Shown: positions 24,001 through 33,060 of the stretch, piece by piece | How the letters are laid out: every line of letters begins with the position of its first letter | How positions within the stretch are numbered: position 1 is the first letter of the stretch | NCBI RefSeq assembly: GCF_003555545.1 | Contig: NZ_CP032157.1 | Span: 1,740,546-1,804,545 of the forward strand | Source: Paraflavitalea soli | GTDB lineage: Bacteria > Bacteroidota > Bacteroidia > Chitinophagales > Chitinophagaceae | DNA: 64,000 nucleotides | Direction of reading: 5' to 3' | Position numbers and translations under genes: made by a program | The notes under the pieces: model-generated | Database searches by the model: none | Told to the model about the DNA's origin: nothing | The model's input: only the letters and a program-made list of their open reading frames with translations

Positions 24001-24138
24001 CCCGACATGAAAAGAGCAGGAAAGATCATCATTGCCATTACACACGACGATCATTATTTCGATGTGGCCGATAAATTGATCAAACTCGATAAGGGACAGC
24101 TGGATCACATCAAAGACCTCGAAGCCACTGTTCATTGA
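21070..24138 (+). CDS. Serine hydrolase fused to a cyclic-peptide-type ABC exporter
   Basis: I use the ATG at 21070, which overlaps the previous stop, giving 1022 residues. After a signal-like hydrophobic start, residues about 40-370 form a beta-lactamase-type serine hydrolase: SxxK at Ser95-Lys98 (GSCSKAF), a Y-x-N equivalent reading YAT, and a late HDG (LLHDGLNPNF). From about 380 come four to five membrane segments linking to an ABC exporter of the SyrD/PvdE cyclic-peptide family. This has a membrane domain at about 500-760 and an ATPase with Walker A GGNGSGKTT (Lys850), signature LSGGQRKRL (about 934), Walker B IYLFDEWAADQD and switch ITHDDHYF. It probably trims or processes and exports the peptide across the inner membrane. 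Thr in place of the motif-2 Asn is unusual. Confidence 0.88.
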   Translation: MKLKTCLLMFAVRRYIGLIPGAMILYSAAFAQAGNKAGMAERIEQEVTQYMSKGHIPGLSVVLIDHDSLTIRSFGYADLVTKTPVNASTVFELGSCSKAFTAMAIYLLEQQGRLQLDASVNHYIPWFQVKYKGAVVPVTIRQLLHHTSGIPWHTIAGIPVSDSDTALQQTVRNVTRVELDHLPGNKYEYATINYDILALVAQTVTGQLFEAFMQASIFDALGLNSTSIGQPRDGLLKSAGYKIGFFAARRYQAPVYRGNYAAGYVLSNATDMASWLKFQLGLAPQPLYELIGKTQQRDESVAAHDNAFYASGWQVALDGTGELLHDGLNPNFSSYIAFRPKEQLGVVVLANSNSPYTPVIGNKLIKMLAHEKVVKEYDPGDNGDSMFSGIALAVGVYLLAVLACLVWVIRDIIKKTRQFAGFSLSKLLSFGKALVLIVPFLYGIYQLPQWLLNFNWEAVLVWQPVSLEAALVLLAAAIPGSYLVYLLSLLFPEENPVKRRIPSIVLLTILSGLSNVLLIIFVTSAMDTEIKIRYLFFYYLLIIGLYLMGRRFVQISLIKITRGIVYELRVKLINKIFSTDYEKFESIDRGKVYTALNDDANVIGESTTLMISLITSTITVIGAFLYLMSLAFWATLLTSLIIVSIAVVYYFVTRSANTFYNEARDSRNVFMRLINGMIDGYKELSLHRQKKVEYQEDVRESAHQYKIMMSAADIRFTNAFLVGESLLVVLLGAVSIGMPKLFPGITTDTITSFIIVLLYLIGPVNAILNNIPDILRVKIGWERIRKFIQEIPASPETDGRQDILTSAAYKFEARGISFQYGQGGFGVGPIDLEVQRGEILFITGGNGSGKTTLAKMLTGLYPLNEGAVLINDKVQQGSQIGEYFSVVFNPTYLFEKLYNVDLADREQDLKDYLGVLDLQQKVEIRNNRYSTIKLSGGQRKRLALLQCYLEDKPIYLFDEWAADQDPSYRKFFYRTMLPDMKRAGKIIIAITHDDHYFDVADKLIKLDKGQLDHIKDLEATVH

Positions 24139-24169
24139 GCTGTATATACCATCTTCAAACCATTTATTC

Positions 24170-27100
24170 TTGTCTGCCGGAAAGCAACATCTTGTTCAGG
24201 TGATCAGGGAGATCAGTCTCTCCCCGGCCAAAGGTCTGACCTTTATTCAGAGCCAGGACAGGGCGGAGTTCTTTTCCTATCAGGCCCTGTATGAAGCAGC
24301 GTTGAAAGTATTGTTTCATTTACAGCAAAAGGGAATAAAGCCTAAGGATGAAGTGGTATTCCAGGTGGCAGAGGAAAAGGCCTTCCTCATATGCTTTTGG
24401 GCCTGCCTGCTGGGAGGTATGATACCTGTGCCTCTGTCGATGGTAAGGAACCAGGAACACCTGAAGAAATTATTGGCTGTTTGGCATACCCTCCATCATC
24501 CAGCCCTGGTGATTGCGGGAAGCGATCTTGGCCGGCTGGAAGAAAAAGCCGCCGGCGTACTGCCATGGCCTGCCGGGCATAGCCGTATAGCGTTGCTGGA
24601 AGGGTTATTCGAGGGTAATGATTACGGAACGATCCATGAACCTGCCGAAGACGATATCGCCTTTATACAGTTCTCCTCGGGCTCTACAGGGCGTCCCAAG
24701 GGCGTGACCTTAACCCACCGCAACCTCATCACCAATATAGATGCCATAGCACAGGCAGCAGCCTATTCCGAAAATGATGTACTGTTGAGCTGGATGCCGC
24801 TCACACATGATATGGGCATGATCGGATTCCATCTGAACCCACTTTATTGCGGCATCAGCCAGGTGTTGATACCTGTAGACCTGTTTGTGAAACAACCAGC
24901 CATCTGGCTCGATACGGCCACGGCTTACCAGGCTACGGTATTGAGCTCTCCCAATTTTGGTTACCGGCACTTGCTGAAGCATGTGCGGGATTGGGATAGA
25001 CCGTGGGACCTCTCAAAAGTAAGGATCATATACAATGGGGCTGAACCAATCTCTGAACAACTTACACGTACATTCATACAACAATTATCAGCCTACCAGC
25101 TAAGTGAGTACGCAATGTGCCCGGTATACGGGTTGGCAGAAGCATCGGTAGCCGTAAGCATTTCCAATATCACCGCGCCAATAAGATCATTTCGACTGAA
25201 CAGGCATCAGCTCCAAATAGGAGACCGTATTGAATTGGCTGCCGATGATTCAATCCATCCTTCCTTTATGGATGTGGGCAGGCCCATCAATAATTGTGCG
25301 GTGTGTATTATGAACAGTGAGCACCAACAGGTGCCGGAAGGACTGATAGGTCATATCTGCATCAAAGGGCCCAATGTAACAGCAGGATATTACAATGACC
25401 CGGCCGCTTCGGCGGAAGTGATTGATGCCAACGGCTGGTTGAATACGGGCGACCTGGGCTTTATGCTGGAAGGATCACTGTACATAACCGGAAGGGCAAA
25501 AGATATTATCTTCTTTAATGGACAGAACTTTTACCCGCATGATATAGAACGGGAAGCAGAAGCTGTGGAAGGTATCGAGCTGAATAAAATAGCCGTAGCA
25601 GGGCATTTCAATCATGCCCTGCAGGCGGAAGAGATCATTGCTTTTATCCTCTACCGGGGCAGCCTGGAAGATTTTGCCTCGCTGGCCAGGGCCCTGAAGG
25701 CTCACCTGAACCCCGTGTTTGGATTTGAGATCAGTAAGGTGATCCCGATCAAAGAGATGCCCAAGACTACCAGTGGCAAGATCCAGCGCTTCCGGTTATT
25801 GGAGAAATACCGTAACCAGGAATGGGCAGCAGAGGAAGAGGAACTGGCGTTGATTGATAATGCCAGGCAGGCTGGCCCCAGCTGCTCACCGGCCAATGAT
25901 ACAGAACAAAAGATATTGGCCATATGGGAAGCCATTTTTGAAAAGACCAGTATTGGGGTACTTGACCGCTTTTTCGAAATAGGCGGCAACTCCCTGAAGG
26001 CAGCAGCCCTCGCCATGAAATTCCAACAGGAGTTCAGGGTGCACCTGCCGGTAGAAAAGCTCTATGAATGGCCTACCATCCGGGCATTGGGTCAGCAGTT
26101 AAGTAGTTTGCGGAAAATGGACTATCAACCTATTCCACAGGCAGCACCTCAGGCATTCTATCCATTATCTTCCGCGCAAAAGCGGCTGTATTATGCCTGG
26201 AAACTCGATCCACAATCCATAGCCTACAATGTACCCACTGCTTTTACCCTCCGGGGAAAACCTGTTATAGATAAACTGGTGCAATGCCTGGAAAGGTTGG
26301 TACAGCGCCATGATGTGCTGCGCATGAGCTTTGGCATGATGGAAGAGCCGGTGTTTAACCTCTCACCGGAAGGGAAGGTCAATATGGAATGCATCGGGTA
26401 TGAGTCGGTAGCCTTATCCGAAAAACTCACTTCACTGGTCCGGCCTTTTAACTTACACCAGGGACCTTTGTACAGGTGTTGCTTGCTCAAAAATGAAGAA
26501 GCCACACAGTACGTACTATTCCTGGATGTTCATCATATCATCTGCGACGGGCAATCTGTTTATCATTTGCTAGACGAATTATTAAAGCTGTATGCCGGAG
26601 AAGAGCTGCCAGCCACGTCTATTTCTTACAGGGATTTCGTGTTGTGGGAAAGGCAGCAGGCTGTTGAGCAGGATGTAACCTTACAGTCATTCTGGACAAG
26701 GCAATTATCGGGTGAATTACCGGTACTGGACCTGCTCCCTGACTTTGCCCGGCCGCCCTTTTTCCCCACAGCAGGAAAAAGAAGGGAGGGCTGTTTTGAC
26801 CAACAGACCACGCAACAACTCTATCAGTATGCCGCCAACCGGCAGCTGCCCTTGCACGACTTGTTGTTTGCTTTGTACCAACTGCTGCTCTTTAAATTCA
26901 CCGGCGCCACAGATATTATAACCGGTATTCCGGTAGGAGGGAGATCACACCCCGATCTGCAGGGTATGCCCGGTATGTTTGTAAACAACCTGCCCATTCG
27001 CACAGGATTGGATGCAGGGTTGTCTTTTGAAAACTGGGTGCAGCAGGTGTCTGCCACCATACAGGAAGCCCTGCAACACCAGCAGCTACCATTCGACCGC

Positions 27101-30100
27101 TTATTAAGCCTGGTAGAAGTGCCGCCCCATCCGGGAAGAAATCCACTTTTCGATACCATGTTCCTGTACCAGAGTTTTGGTGTGCCTGGGAAATACAACA
27201 ATGAACTCAGCCTGACGAGGAAGCCATTTGATCCGGGTTTTGCCCGCTTCGATTGTACACTGGAGATCGTTGAAGGGGCAGGCAACCTGCAGTATACTTT
27301 TGAATATGCCACCAGGTTGTATAGTGACGATCTTATCGTTGCTATGTCTGCTTCCTGGCTACAGATCACCACACAGGCATTGAACGATCCTGCCCTGTCT
27401 CTGGCGGCCATATCGCCCTTGGATAAGGTAACACACGAGGCATTTATCTATGGCTTTAACAATACCGCGAAGGCCCATGTGCCAGGCACTACTGTGTTGA
27501 GCTTGTTTGAATCACAGGCCATAAGAACACCGGATGCCATTGCCATTCAATACAAGGAAGAAACTATAAGTTATAAGGCCTTGAACGAACAGGCCAACCA
27601 CGTAGCCCAGGCCCTACGGAAGCAAGGTGTGCAGGCACATGAATGCGTAGGCATTTGCCTGCCCAGGTCGCCGCAACTGCTCCTGGGATTGTTGGGTATT
27701 TGGAAGGCTGGCTGCGCCTACCTGCCCATTGATGCAGAACTGCCCGCAGATCGTATTCGTTATATGCTGGAAGATAGCCGGGCTGTATGCTGGATTACGC
27801 ATCCACACTTACATAAGGATATGGCTATCGCCGGTGTGCAAAGATTTGATGTGGATGAATTGGCAAAGCCGATAACCAGTGATCACCAGCCCCTGGCGGT
27901 GCAGCCGGGCGATCTGGCCTACGTGATCTATACATCCGGTACATCGGGCAGACCCAAGGGGGTAATGGTCTCACACCAGGCACTCCACAATTATGTTGAT
28001 TTTGCCAGTGAACAATACGTGCAGGGCGAGCAGCTCACCTTTGCCTTGCATTCATCCATCTCATTCGACCTTACTGTCACCTCCCTTTTTACCCCTTTAA
28101 CCACCGGCAATACCATCCTCCTGTACGAGGAGGATGGCGTTCTGCTGGCCATTGAAAACGTAGTGCGCGATAACCGGGCAGGGGTAGTCAAACTAACCCC
28201 TTCGCACCTGAAGCTGTTGCGCGACAATGGTATGCTGGCGCAGAATACATCCATTCGCCGGTGGATCGTAGGCGGAGAGGCGCTGGATAGTCAGCTGGCC
28301 CGTGATGTTTACCAAATCATGGAGGGGAGGGCCACCATCTTCAATGAGTATGGGCCTACAGAAGCTACGGTAGGCTGCATGATCTATACATTTGATCCTG
28401 CTGATGGAACCAGCCAGGTGCCCATTGGTACACCCATCAACAACCTGCAGATCTACTTGCTCGATCCATATTTGCAACCGGTACCAGCGATGGCCGCAGG
28501 GGATATGTATATTGCCGGTACAGGATTGGCAGCCGGTTATTGGAGGCAGGAGGAATTAACTGTACAAAAGTTTATCAGCAATCCTTTTATCCCCGGGCAA
28601 AAGATGTATTGCACGGGTGACCGGGGAAGACGTCTTGGCAACGGGCAACTTGAATTCCTGGGCCGTAAGGACCTGCAGGTAAAGATCAATGGCCACCGGA
28701 TCGAACTCAACGAGATCAGCCACGCACTGCAGGAACACCCGGCCATACAGGGAGCCATCGTGGTACAACACCCCGCCACCGGAAAATTACAGGCTTACTA
28801 TACCATCAAGAACAATGGCGCGATCAGCGAACCTGCCTTGCGCCAGTACCTCGCAGGTAAAATACCTTACTATATGATGCCGGTATCTTTTACCATACTG
28901 GAACATATTCCGCTGACCCCCAATGGCAAAGTGGATATGAAAGCCCTACCGGCTGTCACCACTGCGGTCAACAAGTCAACTCCACAAAGACCAGTTACAA
29001 GCATCGAACAGACTATGCTGGAAGTGTGGGAGCAGGTATTGGGTAAAACAGGCTTAACACCGGATGATAATTTCTTTGCGCTGGGCGGCGACTCCATTAT
29101 GGCTTCGCAGATAGCTTCCAAATTATTCGCGAAGGGTGTATACATCAAGGTAAAAGACCTGCTCACTTTGCAGGCCATTGAGCAGGTGGCCCTTCATGCA
29201 CAGGATATACAGCAACACAAAGACGCTGTGGCTGTGGTAGCAGGAGAGGTGCTGCCTACGCCCATCCAGGCATGGTTCTTCCGGCAGCAATTTGCTCAGC
29301 CGGGGCATTACACCCAATCTGTTTTACTCAGGCTCCACCGGGCCATTGATCATCGAAAGCTGCGAGTCTCCTTCGATGCCTTATTACAACACCATGATAC
29401 GCTACGGCTCTGTGTACATACAGACAATGAAACACTTTTTTACAATAACCGGGAAGGAGCGTTCGAGGTAACACAAATATCGCTGGGAAAGCAGGAGACC
29501 CTGCCTGAAGTATGTAATACGATAAGAGCTTCTTTTGATATACGCCAAGGTCCGTTGATAAAAGCAACTGTGCTCCGGGAACAGGAAGGAACAGCGTACC
29601 TGTTCATTACTGCCCATCACCTGGTGATAGATGGCGTATCCTGGCGCATCTTGCTGGAGGACCTTTACCGTGTCTATTACCAGTTTGTAAATGAAGTGGT
29701 GGTGGAATGGCCGGCAAAGACAGCTTCCTTCCAGTATTGGAGCCGGGAATTGTACAGGCTCCGGGATGCCGGTTGGTTTGAGGAAGAAATAGCCTATTGG
29801 AAGGAAATAGAAGACACGCACTTTGTGATGATACAACACACTCCTGTTGTGGAGGAGACCCTGAATCCTGTAAATAGTCAGCGGATAAGCCTGGATGCTA
29901 TCGCCACCCATTACCTGCTCACCGATGCCAACAGGCCCTATAATACCGATGTATCCATCCTCTTGAATGTGGCGCTGGTCATGGCCCTGCATGCCTGGGG
30001 GCACTGGCAGGATATGGTCATCTTCCAGGAACACCACGGCAGGGAGCTGGAGGATACGGTTAACCTTACCAGGACGATTGGCTGGTTTACAGCTATGTAT

Positions 30101-30583
30101 CCTGTAAAACTCAGGTACGAGGAAGATATGGACCTGCTGATCAAAGCCACCAAGGAGTCGCTCAGGCAGGTGCCCAATCACGGGATCGGTTATGGTGTGT
30201 ACAAATACCTGGGTGCACAAACTGACAGGGATAGCCAGCCGGAAATAAGGATCAATTACCTGGGACAGTTTGGCCAGGCATTTGACAATGAATTGTTTTC
30301 CTATAGCCATCAATACACGGGGGAGGAGCGCGGCGCCGGCAATCACCCGACGGCCCGGCTGGATCTGAATGCCCTGGTGATGGGTAACCAGCTACAGGTA
30401 GATTTCTCCTGGTGCAGCCAGTCTTTCTCTCTGAAAGAGATGGACAGATTTGTCAGGCTGTTTGATAATCAACTCAATAGATTACTGGATTATGTACGAC
30501 AAATAAAACAACTGCAATACACGCCTTCGGACTTCTCTGCCGCTGGTATAACCGAAGATGATCTGAAAATACTATTAGGGTAG
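24170..30583 (+). CDS. NRPS loading and first module: FAAL-T-C-A(Asn)-T-E
   Basis: The 2137-residue protein starts at TTG 24170, with no ATG nearby. Domains: fatty acyl-AMP ligase at about 10-575 (FSSGSTGRPKGVTL, SWMPLTHDMGMIG); carrier with GGNSL, Ser608; condensation with HHIICDG (His788-Gly794); adenylation at about 1115-1610 (YTSGTSGRPKG, NEYGPTEATVG); carrier with GGDSI, Ser1642; and epimerase at about 1680-2130 with HHLVIDG (His1816). The pocket residues I read are D-L-T-K-I-G-E-V-G-K, almost the known asparagine code (DLTKLGEVGK). The protein should activate a fatty acid, join it to Asn and epimerise to D-Asn. The start of a lipopeptide assembly line. Confidence 0.92.
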   Translation: MSAGKQHLVQVIREISLSPAKGLTFIQSQDRAEFFSYQALYEAALKVLFHLQQKGIKPKDEVVFQVAEEKAFLICFWACLLGGMIPVPLSMVRNQEHLKKLLAVWHTLHHPALVIAGSDLGRLEEKAAGVLPWPAGHSRIALLEGLFEGNDYGTIHEPAEDDIAFIQFSSGSTGRPKGVTLTHRNLITNIDAIAQAAAYSENDVLLSWMPLTHDMGMIGFHLNPLYCGISQVLIPVDLFVKQPAIWLDTATAYQATVLSSPNFGYRHLLKHVRDWDRPWDLSKVRIIYNGAEPISEQLTRTFIQQLSAYQLSEYAMCPVYGLAEASVAVSISNITAPIRSFRLNRHQLQIGDRIELAADDSIHPSFMDVGRPINNCAVCIMNSEHQQVPEGLIGHICIKGPNVTAGYYNDPAASAEVIDANGWLNTGDLGFMLEGSLYITGRAKDIIFFNGQNFYPHDIEREAEAVEGIELNKIAVAGHFNHALQAEEIIAFILYRGSLEDFASLARALKAHLNPVFGFEISKVIPIKEMPKTTSGKIQRFRLLEKYRNQEWAAEEEELALIDNARQAGPSCSPANDTEQKILAIWEAIFEKTSIGVLDRFFEIGGNSLKAAALAMKFQQEFRVHLPVEKLYEWPTIRALGQQLSSLRKMDYQPIPQAAPQAFYPLSSAQKRLYYAWKLDPQSIAYNVPTAFTLRGKPVIDKLVQCLERLVQRHDVLRMSFGMMEEPVFNLSPEGKVNMECIGYESVALSEKLTSLVRPFNLHQGPLYRCCLLKNEEATQYVLFLDVHHIICDGQSVYHLLDELLKLYAGEELPATSISYRDFVLWERQQAVEQDVTLQSFWTRQLSGELPVLDLLPDFARPPFFPTAGKRREGCFDQQTTQQLYQYAANRQLPLHDLLFALYQLLLFKFTGATDIITGIPVGGRSHPDLQGMPGMFVNNLPIRTGLDAGLSFENWVQQVSATIQEALQHQQLPFDRLLSLVEVPPHPGRNPLFDTMFLYQSFGVPGKYNNELSLTRKPFDPGFARFDCTLEIVEGAGNLQYTFEYATRLYSDDLIVAMSASWLQITTQALNDPALSLAAISPLDKVTHEAFIYGFNNTAKAHVPGTTVLSLFESQAIRTPDAIAIQYKEETISYKALNEQANHVAQALRKQGVQAHECVGICLPRSPQLLLGLLGIWKAGCAYLPIDAELPADRIRYMLEDSRAVCWITHPHLHKDMAIAGVQRFDVDELAKPITSDHQPLAVQPGDLAYVIYTSGTSGRPKGVMVSHQALHNYVDFASEQYVQGEQLTFALHSSISFDLTVTSLFTPLTTGNTILLYEEDGVLLAIENVVRDNRAGVVKLTPSHLKLLRDNGMLAQNTSIRRWIVGGEALDSQLARDVYQIMEGRATIFNEYGPTEATVGCMIYTFDPADGTSQVPIGTPINNLQIYLLDPYLQPVPAMAAGDMYIAGTGLAAGYWRQEELTVQKFISNPFIPGQKMYCTGDRGRRLGNGQLEFLGRKDLQVKINGHRIELNEISHALQEHPAIQGAIVVQHPATGKLQAYYTIKNNGAISEPALRQYLAGKIPYYMMPVSFTILEHIPLTPNGKVDMKALPAVTTAVNKSTPQRPVTSIEQTMLEVWEQVLGKTGLTPDDNFFALGGDSIMASQIASKLFAKGVYIKVKDLLTLQAIEQVALHAQDIQQHKDAVAVVAGEVLPTPIQAWFFRQQFAQPGHYTQSVLLRLHRAIDHRKLRVSFDALLQHHDTLRLCVHTDNETLFYNNREGAFEVTQISLGKQETLPEVCNTIRASFDIRQGPLIKATVLREQEGTAYLFITAHHLVIDGVSWRILLEDLYRVYYQFVNEVVVEWPAKTASFQYWSRELYRLRDAGWFEEEIAYWKEIEDTHFVMIQHTPVVEETLNPVNSQRISLDAIATHYLLTDANRPYNTDVSILLNVALVMALHAWGHWQDMVIFQEHHGRELEDTVNLTRTIGWFTAMYPVKLRYEEDMDLLIKATKESLRQVPNHGIGYGVYKYLGAQTDRDSQPEIRINYLGQFGQAFDNELFSYSHQYTGEERGAGNHPTARLDLNALVMGNQLQVDFSWCSQSFSLKEMDRFVRLFDNQLNRLLDYVRQIKQLQYTPSDFSAAGITEDDLKILLG

Positions 30584-30660
30584 GGCGTTAGTTTGCCCTT
30601 ATTTCCAGATAAGCAATAAAAGTATTATATTCATTAAGCCTTATGCAAATATAGCCACCT

Positions 30661-33042
30661 ATGCTGCGAACAGTCTTCAAATATGTACTCAGGGGTCTGA
30701 GGCGAAATGTACTCTCTTCCGTTATCAACATCACCGGATTCTCCATTGGCATAGCAGGTTTCCTGCTTATCGTATCCTATATCAAATACGAACAGGGATA
30801 TGACAGTTTCTATCCCAATGCCGACCGTATCTTCCGGGTGGGCATCGACTTCAACAACAGCAATGCCATCGTAAAGGGATCCATGGTACAGTTTCCCGTA
30901 GCGCCGGTGCTCAAAAGAGACCATGAGGAAGTGGAAGATTATGCGCGCGTATGGTCCAACTACAACCTCACCATCAAGTCGGGCGATAAGGAATTTTGGG
31001 AACGCAATATCTATAATGTAGACCCACAGTTCCCTGCCATGTTCTGTAAAATGATACTGGGCAATGCGGAAACCTGCCTGAAGGAACCTGGCGGTGTCAT
31101 TATCTCCAAAGAGATAGCCGGTAAATATTTCGGCAATGAGAACCCCATTGGAAAGAACGTGTTGATCACCAAGTATGGGGAACACAAGGTGACAGGTGTT
31201 TTTGAGAACCGTACAGCCGCTTCTCATTTTGATTTTGAGATACTGGTGCCCATGGCGCCCCTGGCCAGCGAATATGCCACCCAATGGGACTCTCATAATT
31301 TCTATACCTATATCCGGTTGCGGAAAGGGGTGAATGTCGATGAATTTGCCCCCAAACTTAATACCACCATCAAAAAGTACCGGGTGCCGCGGCTGGAAGG
31401 CAAGGGGGTATCTGAGCATTATTTCCTGGAACCGATCACCGGCATCAGGCTTTATTCAGATACCCTGCTCGACTTCAAACAAAATGGGCATGGGCATTAC
31501 CTGCCATTTTTCATACTGGCAGCTATTATCATCCTGTTGTTTGCCACTTTCAACTATTTCAATTTCTCTTCTTTCCAGGCCATTGCCAAAGAGAAGACTA
31601 TTGCCATGAACAGGGTGCTGGGCGCTGAGAAAATTACCATCCTCAGCATCTTCCTGGCTGAGTCGTTTGTGTACATCCTCATCAGCACCATTATTGGTGC
31701 CGGTATTGCACTGCTGCTCTTTCCCTGGTTTGCCGATTTTTATGAAATGACCTATAGTGTGAACCTGATCAGTTCCTCCTGGTTCTGGATCTATATCGGG
31801 CTCATCATTGTTATCAATACTGTGGTGTCGGGCATCTATCCCGCCATCCTGAGTTTTACTTTCAAGATCAACGATGCCCTGCGGGGTAAGAGTTCGCCCG
31901 ACAAAGCGGGCATCCGCGTGCGACCCATCCTCTCCGTATTGCAATATGCTGTATCCTGTTTGCTGATGGTCTTTTCGCTGGTTTCGTATTACCAGATCAA
32001 ATACATGCGCGAATCCTACCTGGGGTTCAATAAACAGGACGTAGTGGTAGCCCGGGAACCCGTGATCCTGAGAGACAGCATGGACCATGCACAGATCTAC
32101 CGGATCGTACGGGATGCCACGGCACAGATATCGGGCATCAAGGCAGTTACCTACAGTGATTATGTACCGGGGGGGCAATACGAACGATTCGACCGCATAC
32201 GACTGACAGGTAAACCGGAAGTCTATGACACCTATATGAATTCTGTTAGTCCCGACTTCTTTGATTTCTACAAGATCAAGTTGATGGCCGGGCGCAATTT
32301 CTCCTGGGACCTGACAACTGATTTCGAAAAAGCGGTCATCATCAATGAGAAACTGGCCCGCTCGCTGGGATTTTCTCCCACAGAGATCGTAGGCAAACAG
32401 ATCTCGTTTGAAGGCCGGAAGACAGTTATCGGTGTAGTATCCAACTACCACCAGGAATCTCTAAAGAAAGCCGTAGCCCCCTGCCTGTTCTTTGCCACTG
32501 ACTGGCCCGGGTATTTTTCCTTTAAGCTTACGGGCAGTAATGTAACGGGCGCCATCGATCAGCTGCACGAAGCCTGGAAAGTCGCTTTCCCCTCCAACGA
32601 TTTCAATTTCTTTTTCCTGGATGATTATTTCAACAGGAACTATACCAAAGACCAAAAAGCCTGGCAGATACTCAGGCTGTATTCAGGACTAGCTATCCTT
32701 ATCTCCATTCTCGGCTTGTGGGGCGCCGTGGTGCACCAACTCAGGAACAGTAAGAAGCGGATTGCGATCTACAAAGTGCTGGGTACGCCCAATAAAGCCA
32801 TTATCTGGATCTTTGTAAAGCGAACGGCCTATATGATCGGCCTGGCCTTCGTCATCGGATTGCCCATCGATTTCCTGCTGCTCAACAACTGGCTTTCCTC
32901 CTTTCCGTATAGGATAGGATTAAATATCTCATACTTTATAATTCCATTGATCGTACTGGTGGTGATTGCCTTTACTACCATTGGTCTGCAGATCATAAAA
33001 GTTGTTTCTTCTAACCTCGTATATGCGCTGCGAAGCGAATAG
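30661..33042 (+). CDS. FtsX/MacB-type ABC transporter permease
   Basis: The 793-residue protein begins FKYVLRGLRRNVLSSVINITGFSIG, the usual start of Bacteroidota MacB-like permeases. It has a large periplasmic domain after the first membrane helix, three membrane helices near residues 280-400 and a second, similar half from about 430, ending with a final helix group. No ATPase domain is present and no matching MacB ATPase gene is adjacent. It sits inside the operon between the first two NRPS genes, so a role in export or self-resistance is likely but inferred. Confidence 0.88.
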   Translation: MLRTVFKYVLRGLRRNVLSSVINITGFSIGIAGFLLIVSYIKYEQGYDSFYPNADRIFRVGIDFNNSNAIVKGSMVQFPVAPVLKRDHEEVEDYARVWSNYNLTIKSGDKEFWERNIYNVDPQFPAMFCKMILGNAETCLKEPGGVIISKEIAGKYFGNENPIGKNVLITKYGEHKVTGVFENRTAASHFDFEILVPMAPLASEYATQWDSHNFYTYIRLRKGVNVDEFAPKLNTTIKKYRVPRLEGKGVSEHYFLEPITGIRLYSDTLLDFKQNGHGHYLPFFILAAIIILLFATFNYFNFSSFQAIAKEKTIAMNRVLGAEKITILSIFLAESFVYILISTIIGAGIALLLFPWFADFYEMTYSVNLISSSWFWIYIGLIIVINTVVSGIYPAILSFTFKINDALRGKSSPDKAGIRVRPILSVLQYAVSCLLMVFSLVSYYQIKYMRESYLGFNKQDVVVAREPVILRDSMDHAQIYRIVRDATAQISGIKAVTYSDYVPGGQYERFDRIRLTGKPEVYDTYMNSVSPDFFDFYKIKLMAGRNFSWDLTTDFEKAVIINEKLARSLGFSPTEIVGKQISFEGRKTVIGVVSNYHQESLKKAVAPCLFFATDWPGYFSFKLTGSNVTGAIDQLHEAWKVAFPSNDFNFFFLDDYFNRNYTKDQKAWQILRLYSGLAILISILGLWGAVVHQLRNSKKRIAIYKVLGTPNKAIIWIFVKRTAYMIGLAFVIGLPIDFLLLNNWLSSFPYRIGLNISYFIIPLIVLVVIAFTTIGLQIIKVVSSNLVYALRSE

Positions 33043-33060
33043 CATTTAATCAAACGATTC

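Noticed and set aside
29402-30346. Minus-strand open frame of 314 codons
   Set aside because: Antisense to the epimerase domain of the first NRPS protein; no domain motifs.
31456-32451. Minus-strand open frame of 331 codons
   Set aside because: Antisense shadow of the FtsX/MacB-type permease.
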